A DNA stretch of 64,000 nucleotides from CAXRDE01 sp964229355. Lineage in GTDB: Bacteria; Cyanobacteriota; Sericytochromatia; UBA7694. The stretch lies in assembly GCA_964229355.1 (NCBI GenBank), contig CAXRDE010000005.1, positions 248,001-312,000 on the forward strand, written 5' to 3'. The stretch's first letter is position 1, and each line of letters begins with the position of its first letter. Both the position numbers and the translations under genes were made by a program. The notes under the pieces were generated by a model that saw only the letters and a program-made list of their open reading frames with translations, was not told where the DNA came from and did no database searches. Positions 8,489-17,692 of the stretch are shown piece after piece.

Positions 8489-9525
8489 TGTCACAAAACA
8501 ACCCTTCAGATAAAATCTTATTAGACGTTAAAGGTCTTAAAAAGCACTTCCCCATTAAAAAAGGGATCTTGTTTTCCAAACAGGTGGGTGCGGTTAAAGC
8601 CGTTGACGGTCTAGACCTTTTCGTTCGCGAAGGTGAAACCCTGGGTATGGTGGGCGAGTCCGGTTGCGGAAAATCCACCACAGGACGTCTGATTCTGCGT
8701 TTGATTGAACCCAGCGCCGGTAAAGTAATGTTTGACGGCGTGGATCTGTTGTCCCTGAACAAAGGGGACATGCGCAACATGCGCAAAAAGATTCAGATGG
8801 TGTTTCAAAACCCCTATGCCTCTCTGGATCCCCGTATGACCGTGGGAGACATTGTGGCAGAGCCGCTACGCGTGCATAACGTTTTTTCCAGCTCAAAAGA
8901 GTTAAAAAAGCGCGTGCGTGAACTGCTGGACTGTGTGGGCTTAAACCCTTCTTACACCGAGCGCTTTCCCCACGAGTTTTCAGGCGGTCAGCGCCAACGG
9001 ATCGGGATTGCCCGAGCCCTGGCTCTGAACCCCAAACTGATTATTGCCGACGAACCCGTGTCTGCCCTGGACGTATCGGTTCAAGCCCAGGTTTTAAACC
9101 TCTTGAACGATCTGCAAGCTGAATTTGGTTTAACGTATATCTTTATTGCCCACAACCTCAGTACCGTCAACCATATTTCTGACCGTGTCGCGGTCATGTA
9201 TCTGGGTAAAGTGGTAGAGCTGGCCAGCAACAAGACCCTGTACGCCAACCCCAAACACCCCTACACCCGCGCGTTGATGTCAGCCGTGCCTGAACCCGAC
9301 CCAGAGTTTATGCGCAGTCCAGAACGGGCGCAACGTATCGTCTTAGAAGGCGATATCCCAAGCCCGGTCAATCCCCCTTCAGGGTGTCGTTTTCACACCC
9401 GTTGCTGGGAAGTGATGGACGTGTGTAAGACCCAGGAGCCGCCACTGGTAGACACTGGTGACGGTCAATACGTGGCCTGCCACCTCTTTCCGGGTGAAAC
9501 CCCCTTAAAGACCACGACTGCCTAA
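8488..9525 (+). CDS. oppF: Oligopeptide/dipeptide ABC transporter ATPase, OppF/DppF-like
   Basis: 345 aa partner ATPase of OppD. Walker A GESGCGKST, signature FSGGQRQRIGIARAL, Walker B LIIADEPVSALD and the Cys-rich C-terminal extension (GCRFHTRCWEVMDVC) are all intact. I start it at the ATG at 8488, which overlaps the oppD stop in a TAATG and gives translational coupling; an in-frame ATG 18 bases upstream lies inside oppD with no better ribosome site. An RNase Z-like gene starts 10 bases after the stop and is probably in the same transcript. Confidence 0.88.
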   Translation: MSQNNPSDKILLDVKGLKKHFPIKKGILFSKQVGAVKAVDGLDLFVREGETLGMVGESGCGKSTTGRLILRLIEPSAGKVMFDGVDLLSLNKGDMRNMRKKIQMVFQNPYASLDPRMTVGDIVAEPLRVHNVFSSSKELKKRVRELLDCVGLNPSYTERFPHEFSGGQRQRIGIARALALNPKLIIADEPVSALDVSVQAQVLNLLNDLQAEFGLTYIFIAHNLSTVNHISDRVAVMYLGKVVELASNKTLYANPKHPYTRALMSAVPEPDPEFMRSPERAQRIVLEGDIPSPVNPPSGCRFHTRCWEVMDVCKTQEPPLVDTGDGQYVACHLFPGETPLKTTTA

Positions 9526-9535
9526 GCACAATTTC

Positions 9536-10351
9536 ATGGAACTTCATAGCGGTCCTTATACCCTTGAGGGCTATTCTCGCAGCACCATTGAAACCTATGT
9601 GCGCGTCAACGAACTGAATATTTGCTTTGACATTGGCAAATGTCCCATGGCTTTGGTCAACGTACCCCAGGTTTTTATTTCCCACTTTCACGGAGATCAC
9701 AGCCTGGGGCTGACCTATTACATTGCCCACCGCAGCCTGGCCAAACTTCCCCCCGGTGAAATTTATATTCCTTCGTCAGCCCTTGAAGACACCCACGCCT
9801 TGATCAAGGCCCATGCGGCCATTGAACGGGCTCATCGGGATTACCACCTCATTCCGGTAGAGCCTGGCATGGAGCTACCTTTTAAACGGAACCATCGCAT
9901 GCGCATGTTTGCCACCGATCACCGTATTCCCTCTGTGGGATACACGGTCATCGAAGAGCGGAACAAACTTAAAGCCGAATTTCAAGGCCTGGGACAGCAG
10001 GAAATCGTGGCCCTGAAAAAAAGCGGCGTGGAAATCACCGAAACCCATCTTTTGCCCCGCATTAGCTATGTAGGTGATTCTACCGTTAAAGTCTTTGACT
10101 GGCACCCTGAAATCTTTAAAAGTGAAGTGCTCCTGACGGAGTGCACCTTTCTGAGTGACGAGCACTTAGAAGAGGCCAGCAAGCGCAAGCATATGCACCT
10201 CAAAGAAATCATACCCTACCTCGACGACATTGAAAGCCCACACATTGTGCTGATGCATTTTTCAATGCGGTATACACGCCGTGAGATTTACGGCTATGTC
10301 GACAAGTTGGTGCCGGCCAAACACCGAGAACGCATTTTGGTACTTGCCTAA
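9536..10351 (+). CDS. Metallo-beta-lactamase-fold hydrolase, RNase Z-like
   Basis: 271 aa. The zinc motif HxHxDH is present as H50, H52, D54 and H55 (SHFHGDHSLG), followed by further likely ligands in ATDHRIPS, VGDST and a late LMHFSMRY segment, the order seen in tRNase Z-type enzymes. It could process tRNA 3' ends, or be one of the many RNase Z-like hydrolases of other function; the long flexible arm of true RNase Z is not obvious. Cytoplasmic, no signal peptide. It follows oppF closely but has no evident functional link to peptide transport. Confidence 0.68.
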   Translation: MELHSGPYTLEGYSRSTIETYVRVNELNICFDIGKCPMALVNVPQVFISHFHGDHSLGLTYYIAHRSLAKLPPGEIYIPSSALEDTHALIKAHAAIERAHRDYHLIPVEPGMELPFKRNHRMRMFATDHRIPSVGYTVIEERNKLKAEFQGLGQQEIVALKKSGVEITETHLLPRISYVGDSTVKVFDWHPEIFKSEVLLTECTFLSDEHLEEASKRKHMHLKEIIPYLDDIESPHIVLMHFSMRYTRREIYGYVDKLVPAKHRERILVLA

Positions 10352-10352
10352 G

Positions 10353-12644
10353 CTACTCTAAGGCGCTGGTTTTACCGTACAGGTGTTGGTAAATCCAGTA
10401 CGAGGTAAACACCCGTTTAACGTAACCCCGGGTTTCGGGATACGTAATAGACTCCGCCAGGGCATCTAAAGGCAAATGGCCATAGTCCTTTAACCAGCGG
10501 TTTACAGGCCCCGCACCCGCATTGTACGAGGCCACAGCCAGGAGTGAATTGCCATCAAACACCTGGTGGCGAGAGTTTAAATACCACACACCCATGGGAA
10601 TATTGTCTTCAGCACGGCTGAGACTATAATCTTTTAACCCCAGATCCTGCGCGATTTGGGCGCCTGTAGCGGGCATAATCTGCATCAGTCCGGTGGCCCC
10701 CACCCAGGATTTAATGGTGGGATTATACTGACTTTCTTGCCAAATTAATCCGGCCGGTAAAAAGGGATTCATCTGATATTTTTTGGCTTCGGCCTCAATC
10801 TTATCAAAGAAAGCCAGCGGGAAAGCGGCGGGGAGATAGGTGTCGTCTTTTTCTGCCAGATAACGGTAGCGGGTAACCGTTTCATAGTAGCGTTGCTGTT
10901 TCTGCATGAGCAGTCCATGCAACACCTGTACCTGAGGCTCCATATGGTACTCAGCAATTTCCATAAAAGGTGCATGTTGCCCCAGATAATAGAGCTCCAT
11001 CAGGGGACTAAAGGCTTGCGCGTTGCCCGCTAAGGCATCATCAAACGCCTGCGCATAACCGGGCTGCGGCAGTGGAGAGTCTGCAGTCCCCACACTCAGA
11101 CCTTCATAGGGCACGGTAGCGTAGTGATCTTCGCCGCCTTTTTTTAAGCGCTGTAAGCGCGCTTTGGCCCGATGGGTGTAATAATCCATCAGGGGATTTT
11201 TACTGAGTTGTTCGTACAAGGGTTTGGCCTGATCAAAGGCTTCGGTTTCTTCGTAAGCGCGGGCAAGCCAGTAGGTAAAGCGGCTACCCAACTCATGCTT
11301 TTGGTAATGCTGCTGGTGCTTCTCTAAGGCGGTAATGACAGAGGAATAGTCTTTATTGAGGAAATCATGCCAGATGGCATACCACAAGGCTGGCATGGCT
11401 TCTTTAAAGGTGGGGTTTAAGGCCACCAACTGATGGTAAACTTTTGCCCGCTGCGCATCTTTATTGAGCATGTCATAAATAATGCCTTCTTCCCAGAGGG
11501 CAGCAGCTTTCACTTCTTTGTTACTATTGTAAGCAATATGTACCGCCTGCAGCTGATTGAGGGCAGCGGTATAGGCTTTGGCTCGGCGCTGATTCTGAGC
11601 CAGGTAGACACTGGCCAGGCCCGCCGCTTCAGAAGCGGGATAGCGCTGGCGAAGGGCTTCGAAATGCTCCACGGCTTGCGGATAAAATTTCGCCTCCAGG
11701 GCATACTCTCCCAGGGTTAAAAGTTCTTCAGCGGTGGTGGGCGTCTTGACAGAAAGTTCTTTGTACGCGGTTTGGTACATATAGCGCTCAAAGGCCGCTT
11801 TGGCCAAGAATACATGATCGCTTTCCGTCAGCTGGTCTTTAAAGTCCGACTGCACCTTGTAAAGAGTCGCTCGCCCGGCGGGGTGCGTGGGGTAGGCCTG
11901 CAGAAAATTACGATAATAACTGAGGGCTGCACGGGGTTGCTTCTCGGCACTCAACTCGGCTTGCTTTAAAAGCACCACAGCCCGCAAGGGTTCCTGGGCA
12001 TCCAGTTCATTTTTCCACTGCACCAAAAGACTTTCAGCTTTCGGTTGCTCTTCATTTTTGATCAAATAATCCAAATAACGCTGGTACCACGCGGGTCTAA
12101 ACACGCTGTCTTTATGTTCAAGTAATAGGGTCGCAAATTCCTCCGGGGACACCCGGGCAGACTCCCATTGCAGGAGCTGCTGTATCAAAGGGCTTTCCAC
12201 TTGCTCCGCAAACCCTTCAGGAACCTCACCTTTTTTCTGTAGAAAATTCACCCACTGCGCGCGCTCTAAAAACCAGGGGTGCGGACTGTTTTCGGCGTTG
12301 AGCGTGGCTTTGCCCTGAATATGTTGATCCAATAACTCAAAGTGGGTCCGCAAACGCGCCACAATATTATCGTAATCTCCGTTATTTTCGGCTTTTAAAG
12401 CCCGTAGCGCATCTAAGGCCTCAAGGGGGCCTTCTGCATAAAACATAGCTTCTGCCCGCAGGGCTTTGGCCCGACCCTGTAAAGCAGGATCCGTCTCATC
12501 GTTGAGATATTGCATTAAAAGCGACGATGCTTCTTCGTACTTTTTTTTCTCCATCAGCGATTCGGCTTGTTTCACAGGAGGAGGAGAACAAGCGGCAAAA
12601 AAAGATAAGCTGAGGGCACACACAGCAGCATGAAGATGTTTCAT
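10353..12644 (-). CDS. slt: Soluble-lytic-transglycosylase-like lipoprotein (Slt)
   Basis: 763 aa from the ATG at 12644 (a GTG at 12665 would spoil the signal peptide). The N-terminus has a hydrophobic stretch ending FFAAC with Cys19, so it is probably a lipoprotein. About 580 residues of TPR-like helical hairpins follow, as in the superhelical domain of Slt70. The C-terminal catalytic domain has the Glu motif WQESQYNP (catalytic E637), GLMQIMPATG and SYNAGAGPVNRW. The enzyme cleaves peptidoglycan glycan strands to 1,6-anhydro-muropeptides. It is the last gene of the long pil/mlaE block, 39 bases after mlaE, so it may open the wall for the pilus, though a separate role is possible. Confidence 0.85.
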   Translation of the reverse strand: MKHLHAAVCALSLSFFAACSPPPVKQAESLMEKKKYEEASSLLMQYLNDETDPALQGRAKALRAEAMFYAEGPLEALDALRALKAENNGDYDNIVARLRTHFELLDQHIQGKATLNAENSPHPWFLERAQWVNFLQKKGEVPEGFAEQVESPLIQQLLQWESARVSPEEFATLLLEHKDSVFRPAWYQRYLDYLIKNEEQPKAESLLVQWKNELDAQEPLRAVVLLKQAELSAEKQPRAALSYYRNFLQAYPTHPAGRATLYKVQSDFKDQLTESDHVFLAKAAFERYMYQTAYKELSVKTPTTAEELLTLGEYALEAKFYPQAVEHFEALRQRYPASEAAGLASVYLAQNQRRAKAYTAALNQLQAVHIAYNSNKEVKAAALWEEGIIYDMLNKDAQRAKVYHQLVALNPTFKEAMPALWYAIWHDFLNKDYSSVITALEKHQQHYQKHELGSRFTYWLARAYEETEAFDQAKPLYEQLSKNPLMDYYTHRAKARLQRLKKGGEDHYATVPYEGLSVGTADSPLPQPGYAQAFDDALAGNAQAFSPLMELYYLGQHAPFMEIAEYHMEPQVQVLHGLLMQKQQRYYETVTRYRYLAEKDDTYLPAAFPLAFFDKIEAEAKKYQMNPFLPAGLIWQESQYNPTIKSWVGATGLMQIMPATGAQIAQDLGLKDYSLSRAEDNIPMGVWYLNSRHQVFDGNSLLAVASYNAGAGPVNRWLKDYGHLPLDALAESITYPETRGYVKRVFTSYWIYQHLYGKTSALE

Positions 12645-12683
12645 TGCACAACAGGCCTTTAACACGAAAAATTAAGGATGGAA

Positions 12684-13451
12684 CTAGTCCAGAAGCGCCA
12701 CCAAAGCGGAAGTCAAAAAGTAGTTGACACACACGATCAGCAAAATAGAATGGACCACCGTCGTATTCGCAGCTTTGCCGACGCCCAAAGCTCCACCTCT
12801 GACATTATAGCCTTTATAACAACTGATCAAGGCCACAATCATGCCAAAGATGCACGCCTTGAACATGCCACCCCAGATGTGCGACATTTTGGTAAAACTA
12901 AACAAATTGGCCAGAAACACACCCGAGTTCAGTCCTTTCAAACCAATGGCGACCACATAGCCCCCTAAAATCCCCCCAAAACTGGCAATCGCATTAATCA
13001 CGGGCACCATCACCACCAGCGCAATCAGGCGGGGCACAATCACATATTGGAAGGGGTCTACCGCCATAACCTCAAGGGCGTCAATTTCTTCGGTGACACG
13101 CATGGTCCCAATTTCTCCAGATACGGCACTACCGGCCTGAGAAGCCACCATAATGCTCACTAAGGTGGGAGAAAGCTCTCGAAATACCGCTTCGGCAAGC
13201 AGACTACTGAGTAAGCGCTGGGCCCCGAACATTTCAAACACCTGTAGGCCCTGTAAAGTGGTTACCATACCGGTGGGAACCACGATGGCCAGTACCGGCA
13301 ACAAACATTGAAACCCCGTGGTGTACATACTTTTTAAGGTCTCGCGCCAGAAAAAAGGGGGACGAAACATGGCCTGAATGGTCAGAGACAGAAAAAGGCC
13401 AAAATGTCCCACCTGTTGAATAAATTGCTGAGCGGGCGCAAAAATACCCAT
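12684..13451 (-). CDS. mlaE: MlaE/YrbE-family ABC transporter permease
   Basis: 255 aa inner-membrane permease with five to six hydrophobic segments. The family hallmark around residues 125-150 (EIDALEVMAVDPFQYVIVPR) is intact. MlaE with an ATPase (MlaF) and an MCE protein (MlaD) moves phospholipids between the membranes. Neither partner is in this window. The ATG at 13451 directly abuts the stop of the preceding 224-aa gene, and both sit in the pil operon. A permease alone in a pilus operon is unexpected; its partners may be unlinked. Confidence 0.85.
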   Translation of the reverse strand: MGIFAPAQQFIQQVGHFGLFLSLTIQAMFRPPFFWRETLKSMYTTGFQCLLPVLAIVVPTGMVTTLQGLQVFEMFGAQRLLSSLLAEAVFRELSPTLVSIMVASQAGSAVSGEIGTMRVTEEIDALEVMAVDPFQYVIVPRLIALVVMVPVINAIASFGGILGGYVVAIGLKGLNSGVFLANLFSFTKMSHIWGGMFKACIFGMIVALISCYKGYNVRGGALGVGKAANTTVVHSILLIVCVNYFLTSALVALLD

Positions 13452-14126
13452 TTAAAAGAGCTGCTGTGTCGAGACGATGTCTTCACCCTCAACCCGAGGA
13501 TGGTGGGTAATAATTTGCTCGGTTCCCAGATTCTCAATACTGAGTCTACCGCGCAAAGCCACTTTCTCAACCCGGTTCATGGCTTCAGCATTCACCTCGA
13601 TGAGCCAGTCATCCTGACCTGGCTGTGGCATGGGCATAATGGCCTGCTCCTCGCGCAGCTGATCAAGAATGGTACGATCATTCAGGACATACGCAACCAA
13701 GCGCGATACAAAGGGTAAGTTACGTTGAAAGTGGTCCATACGCTTGGCTTCCATGGTGGGGAGACCACCATAGTTAATATAGTCCACTTCCCATTTTTCT
13801 TTGAGGTCCTCAAAGATTTTATCGAGCAAGCTGTAAGCGTCTAAAAAGCCCCAGTTTTCTTTGACATGAATGCCCAGCGGCGAAAACGAAGCCGGTGTAG
13901 GGCGCAGGGAATCCTTAATGGCCTCGCCCTTCCAATTGTCATATTTAACCAGCGTGAGCCATTCGCCCACATTAAAGGGTTCAAAGCCTTTAATGTCGGT
14001 CACGACCCGATCTGAACGCTGATAAACCTGACGCTTGACGCGAATGGCTATCAGTTGGTTATTTTGGATACGGGTGGTGATCGCCAGGCGATCATCCCCC
14101 GTAATTTCCACAAAGAATACAGACAT
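13452..14126 (-). CDS. Unknown protein in the pil operon
   Basis: 224 aa, not recognised. It has no signal peptide or membrane segment and looks like a soluble mixed alpha/beta protein, basic at the N-terminus and acidic later, with a Pro-rich patch near residue 172 (MPMPQPG). It starts 6 bases after pilQ and its stop abuts the ATG of mlaE, so it is translated as part of this operon. A cytoplasmic adaptor between pilus and envelope-lipid functions is conceivable but nothing in the sequence shows it. Confidence 0.7.
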   Translation of the reverse strand: MSVFFVEITGDDRLAITTRIQNNQLIAIRVKRQVYQRSDRVVTDIKGFEPFNVGEWLTLVKYDNWKGEAIKDSLRPTPASFSPLGIHVKENWGFLDAYSLLDKIFEDLKEKWEVDYINYGGLPTMEAKRMDHFQRNLPFVSRLVAYVLNDRTILDQLREEQAIMPMPQPGQDDWLIEVNAEAMNRVEKVALRGRLSIENLGTEQIITHHPRVEGEDIVSTQQLF

Positions 14127-14132
14127 TGACTT

Positions 14133-15731
14133 CTATCGACCTGTTTTTAAGATACGCGGTGTAACCATAATCAAGATTTCCACATCTTCTTTACTGGTTA
14201 CTGTATCAGAAAACAAAGCGCCCAGCAGCGGGATGTCACCCAGTAACGGGATTTTGTTTTTCGTCTCGGTGTCGGCCTTGCGCATCAGACCGCCGATAAC
14301 CACTGACTCGCCGTCTTCGACGGTTAAAATCGTATCGACTTTACGGTTGTTGATTTCAGGAATGGTTTGCGTCCCCGCGCTTACCAATTCACCCCGTGTG
14401 GAGATTTCAGGCACGAGCTTCATGGTAATCAAACCCTTTTCTTGATCAATAAAAGGCGTGATGGTAAGTTTTTCACCAATATTGATACTTTGCACGGTTT
14501 GGGTTGCCGCCGTGGCGGTAGCCGTTGTGCTGATAACCGGATAAGCGGTAGTGGAGTCAAAGAGGGCTTGTACCCCGTGCTGAATGGTCAATCGTGGACT
14601 TGTCAAGACCCTTGCCTGACTGTCACGAATCAAAGCGTTTAAGCGGGCGCTAAAGTTGGGAGCCAAACGACTCAAAGTGCTAAAGCTAATCAAAGACTCA
14701 CCATCGGCAGCGGGGGGGTTGGGTTGCTGTCCGGGCAGCAGCGCACTGTTATTAAAGGCTGCACTGGTAGAGCCCTGACCAATTTCATAGCTAAGTCCCA
14801 ATTCCTGGCTCGCCCGCTGGGTTAATTCGATCATTTTAACTTCTACGTTGACCTGAGGTAAAGCACGGTCCAATACGGGCACCAATTGGTCAGCAATATC
14901 AATGGCTTCCTGACTACCAATCACGATCAAGGTGGCCGTGCGCTGATCGATCAACAACTCGGGCAGGGGGTTCAAGCCTCGGCGGGTATATACGGCTTTC
15001 AATTGCTGCACAATTGGAGAGTTCATGGCGGCCATGGCTCCACCACCAGCACCACCAGCCCCTCCTGCAGCACCACCACCTGCTCCACCACCAGCACCGC
15101 CGGCGCCAGCGGTCTGTACGGCAAGGGTAGCAGCCTGATTGTAGATGGTGTAGGTTTTAATCAAGGGCGAAGCAAAACCCATTTGCCCCATCTTTTCGGG
15201 GGTGGTAATAATCAGAGAATTATACACGCGACGACCGGTTAAACCACTCATCTGTAAGACCAGAGAGAAAGCTTCACTCAGGGGAATGTCCCGCAGCTCA
15301 AGATAGGGGATGGTGGTTTTCGCCGCTACCGTGGCAGCGACGTTACCCGAGGATGCTGCAGGCGCACTATTTCCGGCAAGGGCTTCTAGCTCCATCAAAG
15401 CAGCGTCATCGCTGCTGGCAGCAGGGGCTGCCGCACTGGCAACCACGTCAGCAGCCGCGTCATTGGCCATAAAAATCAGGTTCAGACCCGCTTTTTGGGC
15501 CAGGCCGCGTAAAATAAACTCCACGTTGGCGTTACGTTGCACAATACTAATCAGTGGATCTTTATCGAGACGAAAGGCTTTACGCAGTGTGATGGCATCG
15601 GTGGCCCCGGCGACAGGAGGATTGATCACTTGTCGGGTATCAGCCCACGCGGCCGCGGGTGTTAAGGTAGACATGAGGGTCAAAGCGGCAAGCGCTGAGG
15701 TACTTTTACGTTTAAATGTAGAAATTTTCAT
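14133..15731 (-). CDS. pilQ: Type IV pilus secretin PilQ
   Basis: 532 aa outer-membrane secretin through which the pilus passes. Signal peptide (cleavage near residue 30, AWA), an N-domain, then the secretin domain with RVLTSPRLTIQHG, EISTRGELVSAG, VIGGLMRKADTETKNKIPLLGD and a C-terminal ILIMVTPRIL. It is shorter than PilQ of Pseudomonas or Neisseria because the AMIN domains are missing. Residues about 205-232 are almost only Gly and Ala, sitting where the N1-like domain passes to the gate; this is an odd flexible hinge. The preceding pilP stop is 12 bases upstream. Confidence 0.9.
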   Translation of the reverse strand: MKISTFKRKSTSALAALTLMSTLTPAAAWADTRQVINPPVAGATDAITLRKAFRLDKDPLISIVQRNANVEFILRGLAQKAGLNLIFMANDAAADVVASAAAPAASSDDAALMELEALAGNSAPAASSGNVAATVAAKTTIPYLELRDIPLSEAFSLVLQMSGLTGRRVYNSLIITTPEKMGQMGFASPLIKTYTIYNQAATLAVQTAGAGGAGGGAGGGAAGGAGGAGGGAMAAMNSPIVQQLKAVYTRRGLNPLPELLIDQRTATLIVIGSQEAIDIADQLVPVLDRALPQVNVEVKMIELTQRASQELGLSYEIGQGSTSAAFNNSALLPGQQPNPPAADGESLISFSTLSRLAPNFSARLNALIRDSQARVLTSPRLTIQHGVQALFDSTTAYPVISTTATATAATQTVQSINIGEKLTITPFIDQEKGLITMKLVPEISTRGELVSAGTQTIPEINNRKVDTILTVEDGESVVIGGLMRKADTETKNKIPLLGDIPLLGALFSDTVTSKEDVEILIMVTPRILKTGR

Positions 15732-15743
15732 TTGTTTTTCCTC

Positions 15744-16475
15744 CTAAAAGTTAGGGCTATTTGGTTCGGGAAGATAAAGGGTTCCCGTGGCTTGACCGCG
15801 AGAGAGCGTTACGCGTCTTTCTTCATAGTTAATTGAAGTCACGCGAATATTATTAGGCAAGCGTTCGCCCACACGGAATAACTCTGTACGACCGTTAATT
15901 TCAATAATTGCAATCGGATCGATCCCTCCATCCATAATACCTTTCAAGGACAATCCGTAAGTCAACGGTCTGACCGGTGGTGGCGTGGGCTCGGTTTGAA
16001 TAATCAAAGGAGGACGAGAAGAGGTCGGAGGCTTAGCCGCAGAAGGCTTGTCTGTAATTCTGGGGAAAGCCGCCGGAAGGGTGAGTTGATCCGCCGTAAT
16101 CACAGGCTCAAAATCAGGCAGGTCAGGGGGCTGAACGGATTTAAAGGGATCCACGCGTCCTGCGTGCACCTGGGCCTGTCTTAACACCGACTGAGGAGAG
16201 GTTGCCGCAATGCTAAAGGACATGATCGGCGTTTCACTGGGACTGGGTGTGGGCGTCGGTGTAGGTTGCGCAGACGCCTGAGGCTTGGCTGTACCCTGAG
16301 GCTCAGGCGTGCCTTCACCCGAGGGCATGACGGAGGCTGTTACCACGGGCTCTGGCGTTGCACTGGCAATCACTGAAGGGTTGTTCGGATCATCAGGGGG
16401 TAAGCTCATCGAATACAACAACAGCGCGGTGGCTGCGGTAAACATCCCCGATAGCATTAGGGCATGTGCGAGCAT
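15744..16475 (-). CDS. pilP: PilP-like pilus inner-membrane/secretin linker protein
   Basis: 243 aa. One N-terminal membrane segment (about 5-25) replaces the lipobox of classical PilP, then a Pro/Thr/Ser-rich stretch, the DPF motif typical of PilP/GspC linkers (GRVDPFKSV near residue 100) and a C-terminal small beta domain (GLSLKGIMDG to VTLSRGQ) of the homology-region type that contacts the secretin. Assignment rests on this domain and on the fixed gene order pilM-N-O-P-Q. It overlaps pilO by one base. Confidence 0.82.
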   Translation of the reverse strand: MLAHALMLSGMFTAATALLLYSMSLPPDDPNNPSVIASATPEPVVTASVMPSGEGTPEPQGTAKPQASAQPTPTPTPSPSETPIMSFSIAATSPQSVLRQAQVHAGRVDPFKSVQPPDLPDFEPVITADQLTLPAAFPRITDKPSAAKPPTSSRPPLIIQTEPTPPPVRPLTYGLSLKGIMDGGIDPIAIIEINGRTELFRVGERLPNNIRVTSINYEERRVTLSRGQATGTLYLPEPNSPNF

Positions 16476-17128
16476 TAGCTTGCTCCTCCAATCAAAAAGG
16501 CCTTCAGGGTAAAGGATACGTTAACCGGTGTATACAAGGCCTGGGGATCATCCTGGGGCTCGATGGTTAAACCTTCAATACTCAGGGTTCGCTCATAGTT
16601 TTCTAAATCTTGCAGCATTTCAATCAGCTCAGGATAGCTCATCTTACTCATTTGCACCTGAACAGGCAATTGCTTCAATTGTTTGGCTGCCGGAGACTCA
16701 GAAGCACTCTGTAACTCCGCAGGCAGGGTAAAGTCCACAATCCCACCCGGCTTAAAAGTATTCAGTACCGCAGAGTTACCGTATAGTGCCTTATTTTCAG
16801 CAATCTCTTCGACGTCGAGTAAGAGTGGAGATTCGTTGGCGGTGGTGGGAATTTTCCGCCGCAAGGCCACCAGGCTGGCTTGAATGGTTTTTAGCTCTGC
16901 TTTGAGCTTTTCCAAATTCTTGGCCTGCAGGGTTTTCTTTTCTATATCAGCTTCTTGTTGGACAATCTCTTCTTTAACCACCTGAAGCTCTGTCCATTTG
17001 GGGTAGGTATACTGATAAATACCGCCGACCAGAATCAGAGCAGCCACAACACCGCCGATCATCATTTTTTGAGATGTCGTAATGTTATCGGTATTAATAG
17101 AGCGGCCGAAAGCTTCGATAGTTGGCAT
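16475..17128 (-). CDS. pilO: Type IV pilus alignment protein PilO
   Basis: 217 aa. A cytoplasmic N-terminus, one membrane helix (about 25-45), a coiled coil (about 50-100) and a ferredoxin-like periplasmic domain match PilO. It pairs with PilN to align the inner-membrane motor with the secretin. Gene order and size (about 200 aa expected) agree. It starts 3 bases after pilN. Confidence 0.85.
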   Translation of the reverse strand: MPTIEAFGRSINTDNITTSQKMMIGGVVAALILVGGIYQYTYPKWTELQVVKEEIVQQEADIEKKTLQAKNLEKLKAELKTIQASLVALRRKIPTTANESPLLLDVEEIAENKALYGNSAVLNTFKPGGIVDFTLPAELQSASESPAAKQLKQLPVQVQMSKMSYPELIEMLQDLENYERTLSIEGLTIEPQDDPQALYTPVNVSFTLKAFLIGGAS

Positions 17129-17131
17129 AAT

Positions 17132-17692
17132 CTAGCTTCCCACTTTCAATTTACACGTAATACTAAACACAGTTGGTTCCTCTGCTGAAGGCTTTTCACT
17201 GCTTTGTAATTTGATGTCTTGCAACATCTTCGAGTTTTTCAAGTTCGCTAAAAACATCGCTACAGAGCGGTGATCTGTGGCTGAACCCTGCAAGGAGAAC
17301 TCACCCTGGGGGTTGAAAGCCAGCTGATCAATTTTAATATCTACAGGCATAAGCAGACGGACCTCTTGAAGCAAGTAGGACCAGCGATAGGTTTCGCCCG
17401 TCACGTACTTCAGAATTTTTTCTTCCATCTCTTTGTCTGCTTTTTCTTTTTCCAGATCTTTAATTTCTTTGATCTGTTTATCAAGAGCGGCAATGGTTTG
17501 TTTGTTTTCTTCTCGGGTCTCTTCGGCATTGGCTAACCAGTTACCCACCAGCGCATTCGACCCAAAGGCCAACAGCAAAGCGAGCACAATGGAAAGGCCA
17601 GCTACCAAGAGCCCTTTGTCGACGGGAAGACCCGAACGCTGTAAGGCTTCTTTTCGATCGATACCAAGAAGGTTAATACTGATGCGTGTCAA
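17132..17692 (-). CDS. pilN: Type IV pilus alignment protein PilN
   Basis: 186 aa. The start MTRISINLLG resembles the conserved INLLP-type peptide of PilN that docks into PilM. One membrane helix (about 28-50), a coiled coil rich in Glu and Lys (about 55-95) and a C-terminal ferredoxin-like domain follow. Its ATG overlaps the pilM stop by four bases, giving coupled synthesis of the interacting pair. Confidence 0.87.
   Translation of the reverse strand: MTRISINLLGIDRKEALQRSGLPVDKGLLVAGLSIVLALLLAFGSNALVGNWLANAEETREENKQTIAALDKQIKEIKDLEKEKADKEMEEKILKYVTGETYRWSYLLQEVRLLMPVDIKIDQLAFNPQGEFSLQGSATDHRSVAMFLANLKNSKMLQDIKLQSSEKPSAEEPTVFSITCKLKVGS

Noticed and set aside
14886..15242. Frame opposite pilQ and apparent trinucleotide repeat
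   Set aside because: It mirrors the Gly/Ala hinge codons of pilQ; not an independent gene or satellite.
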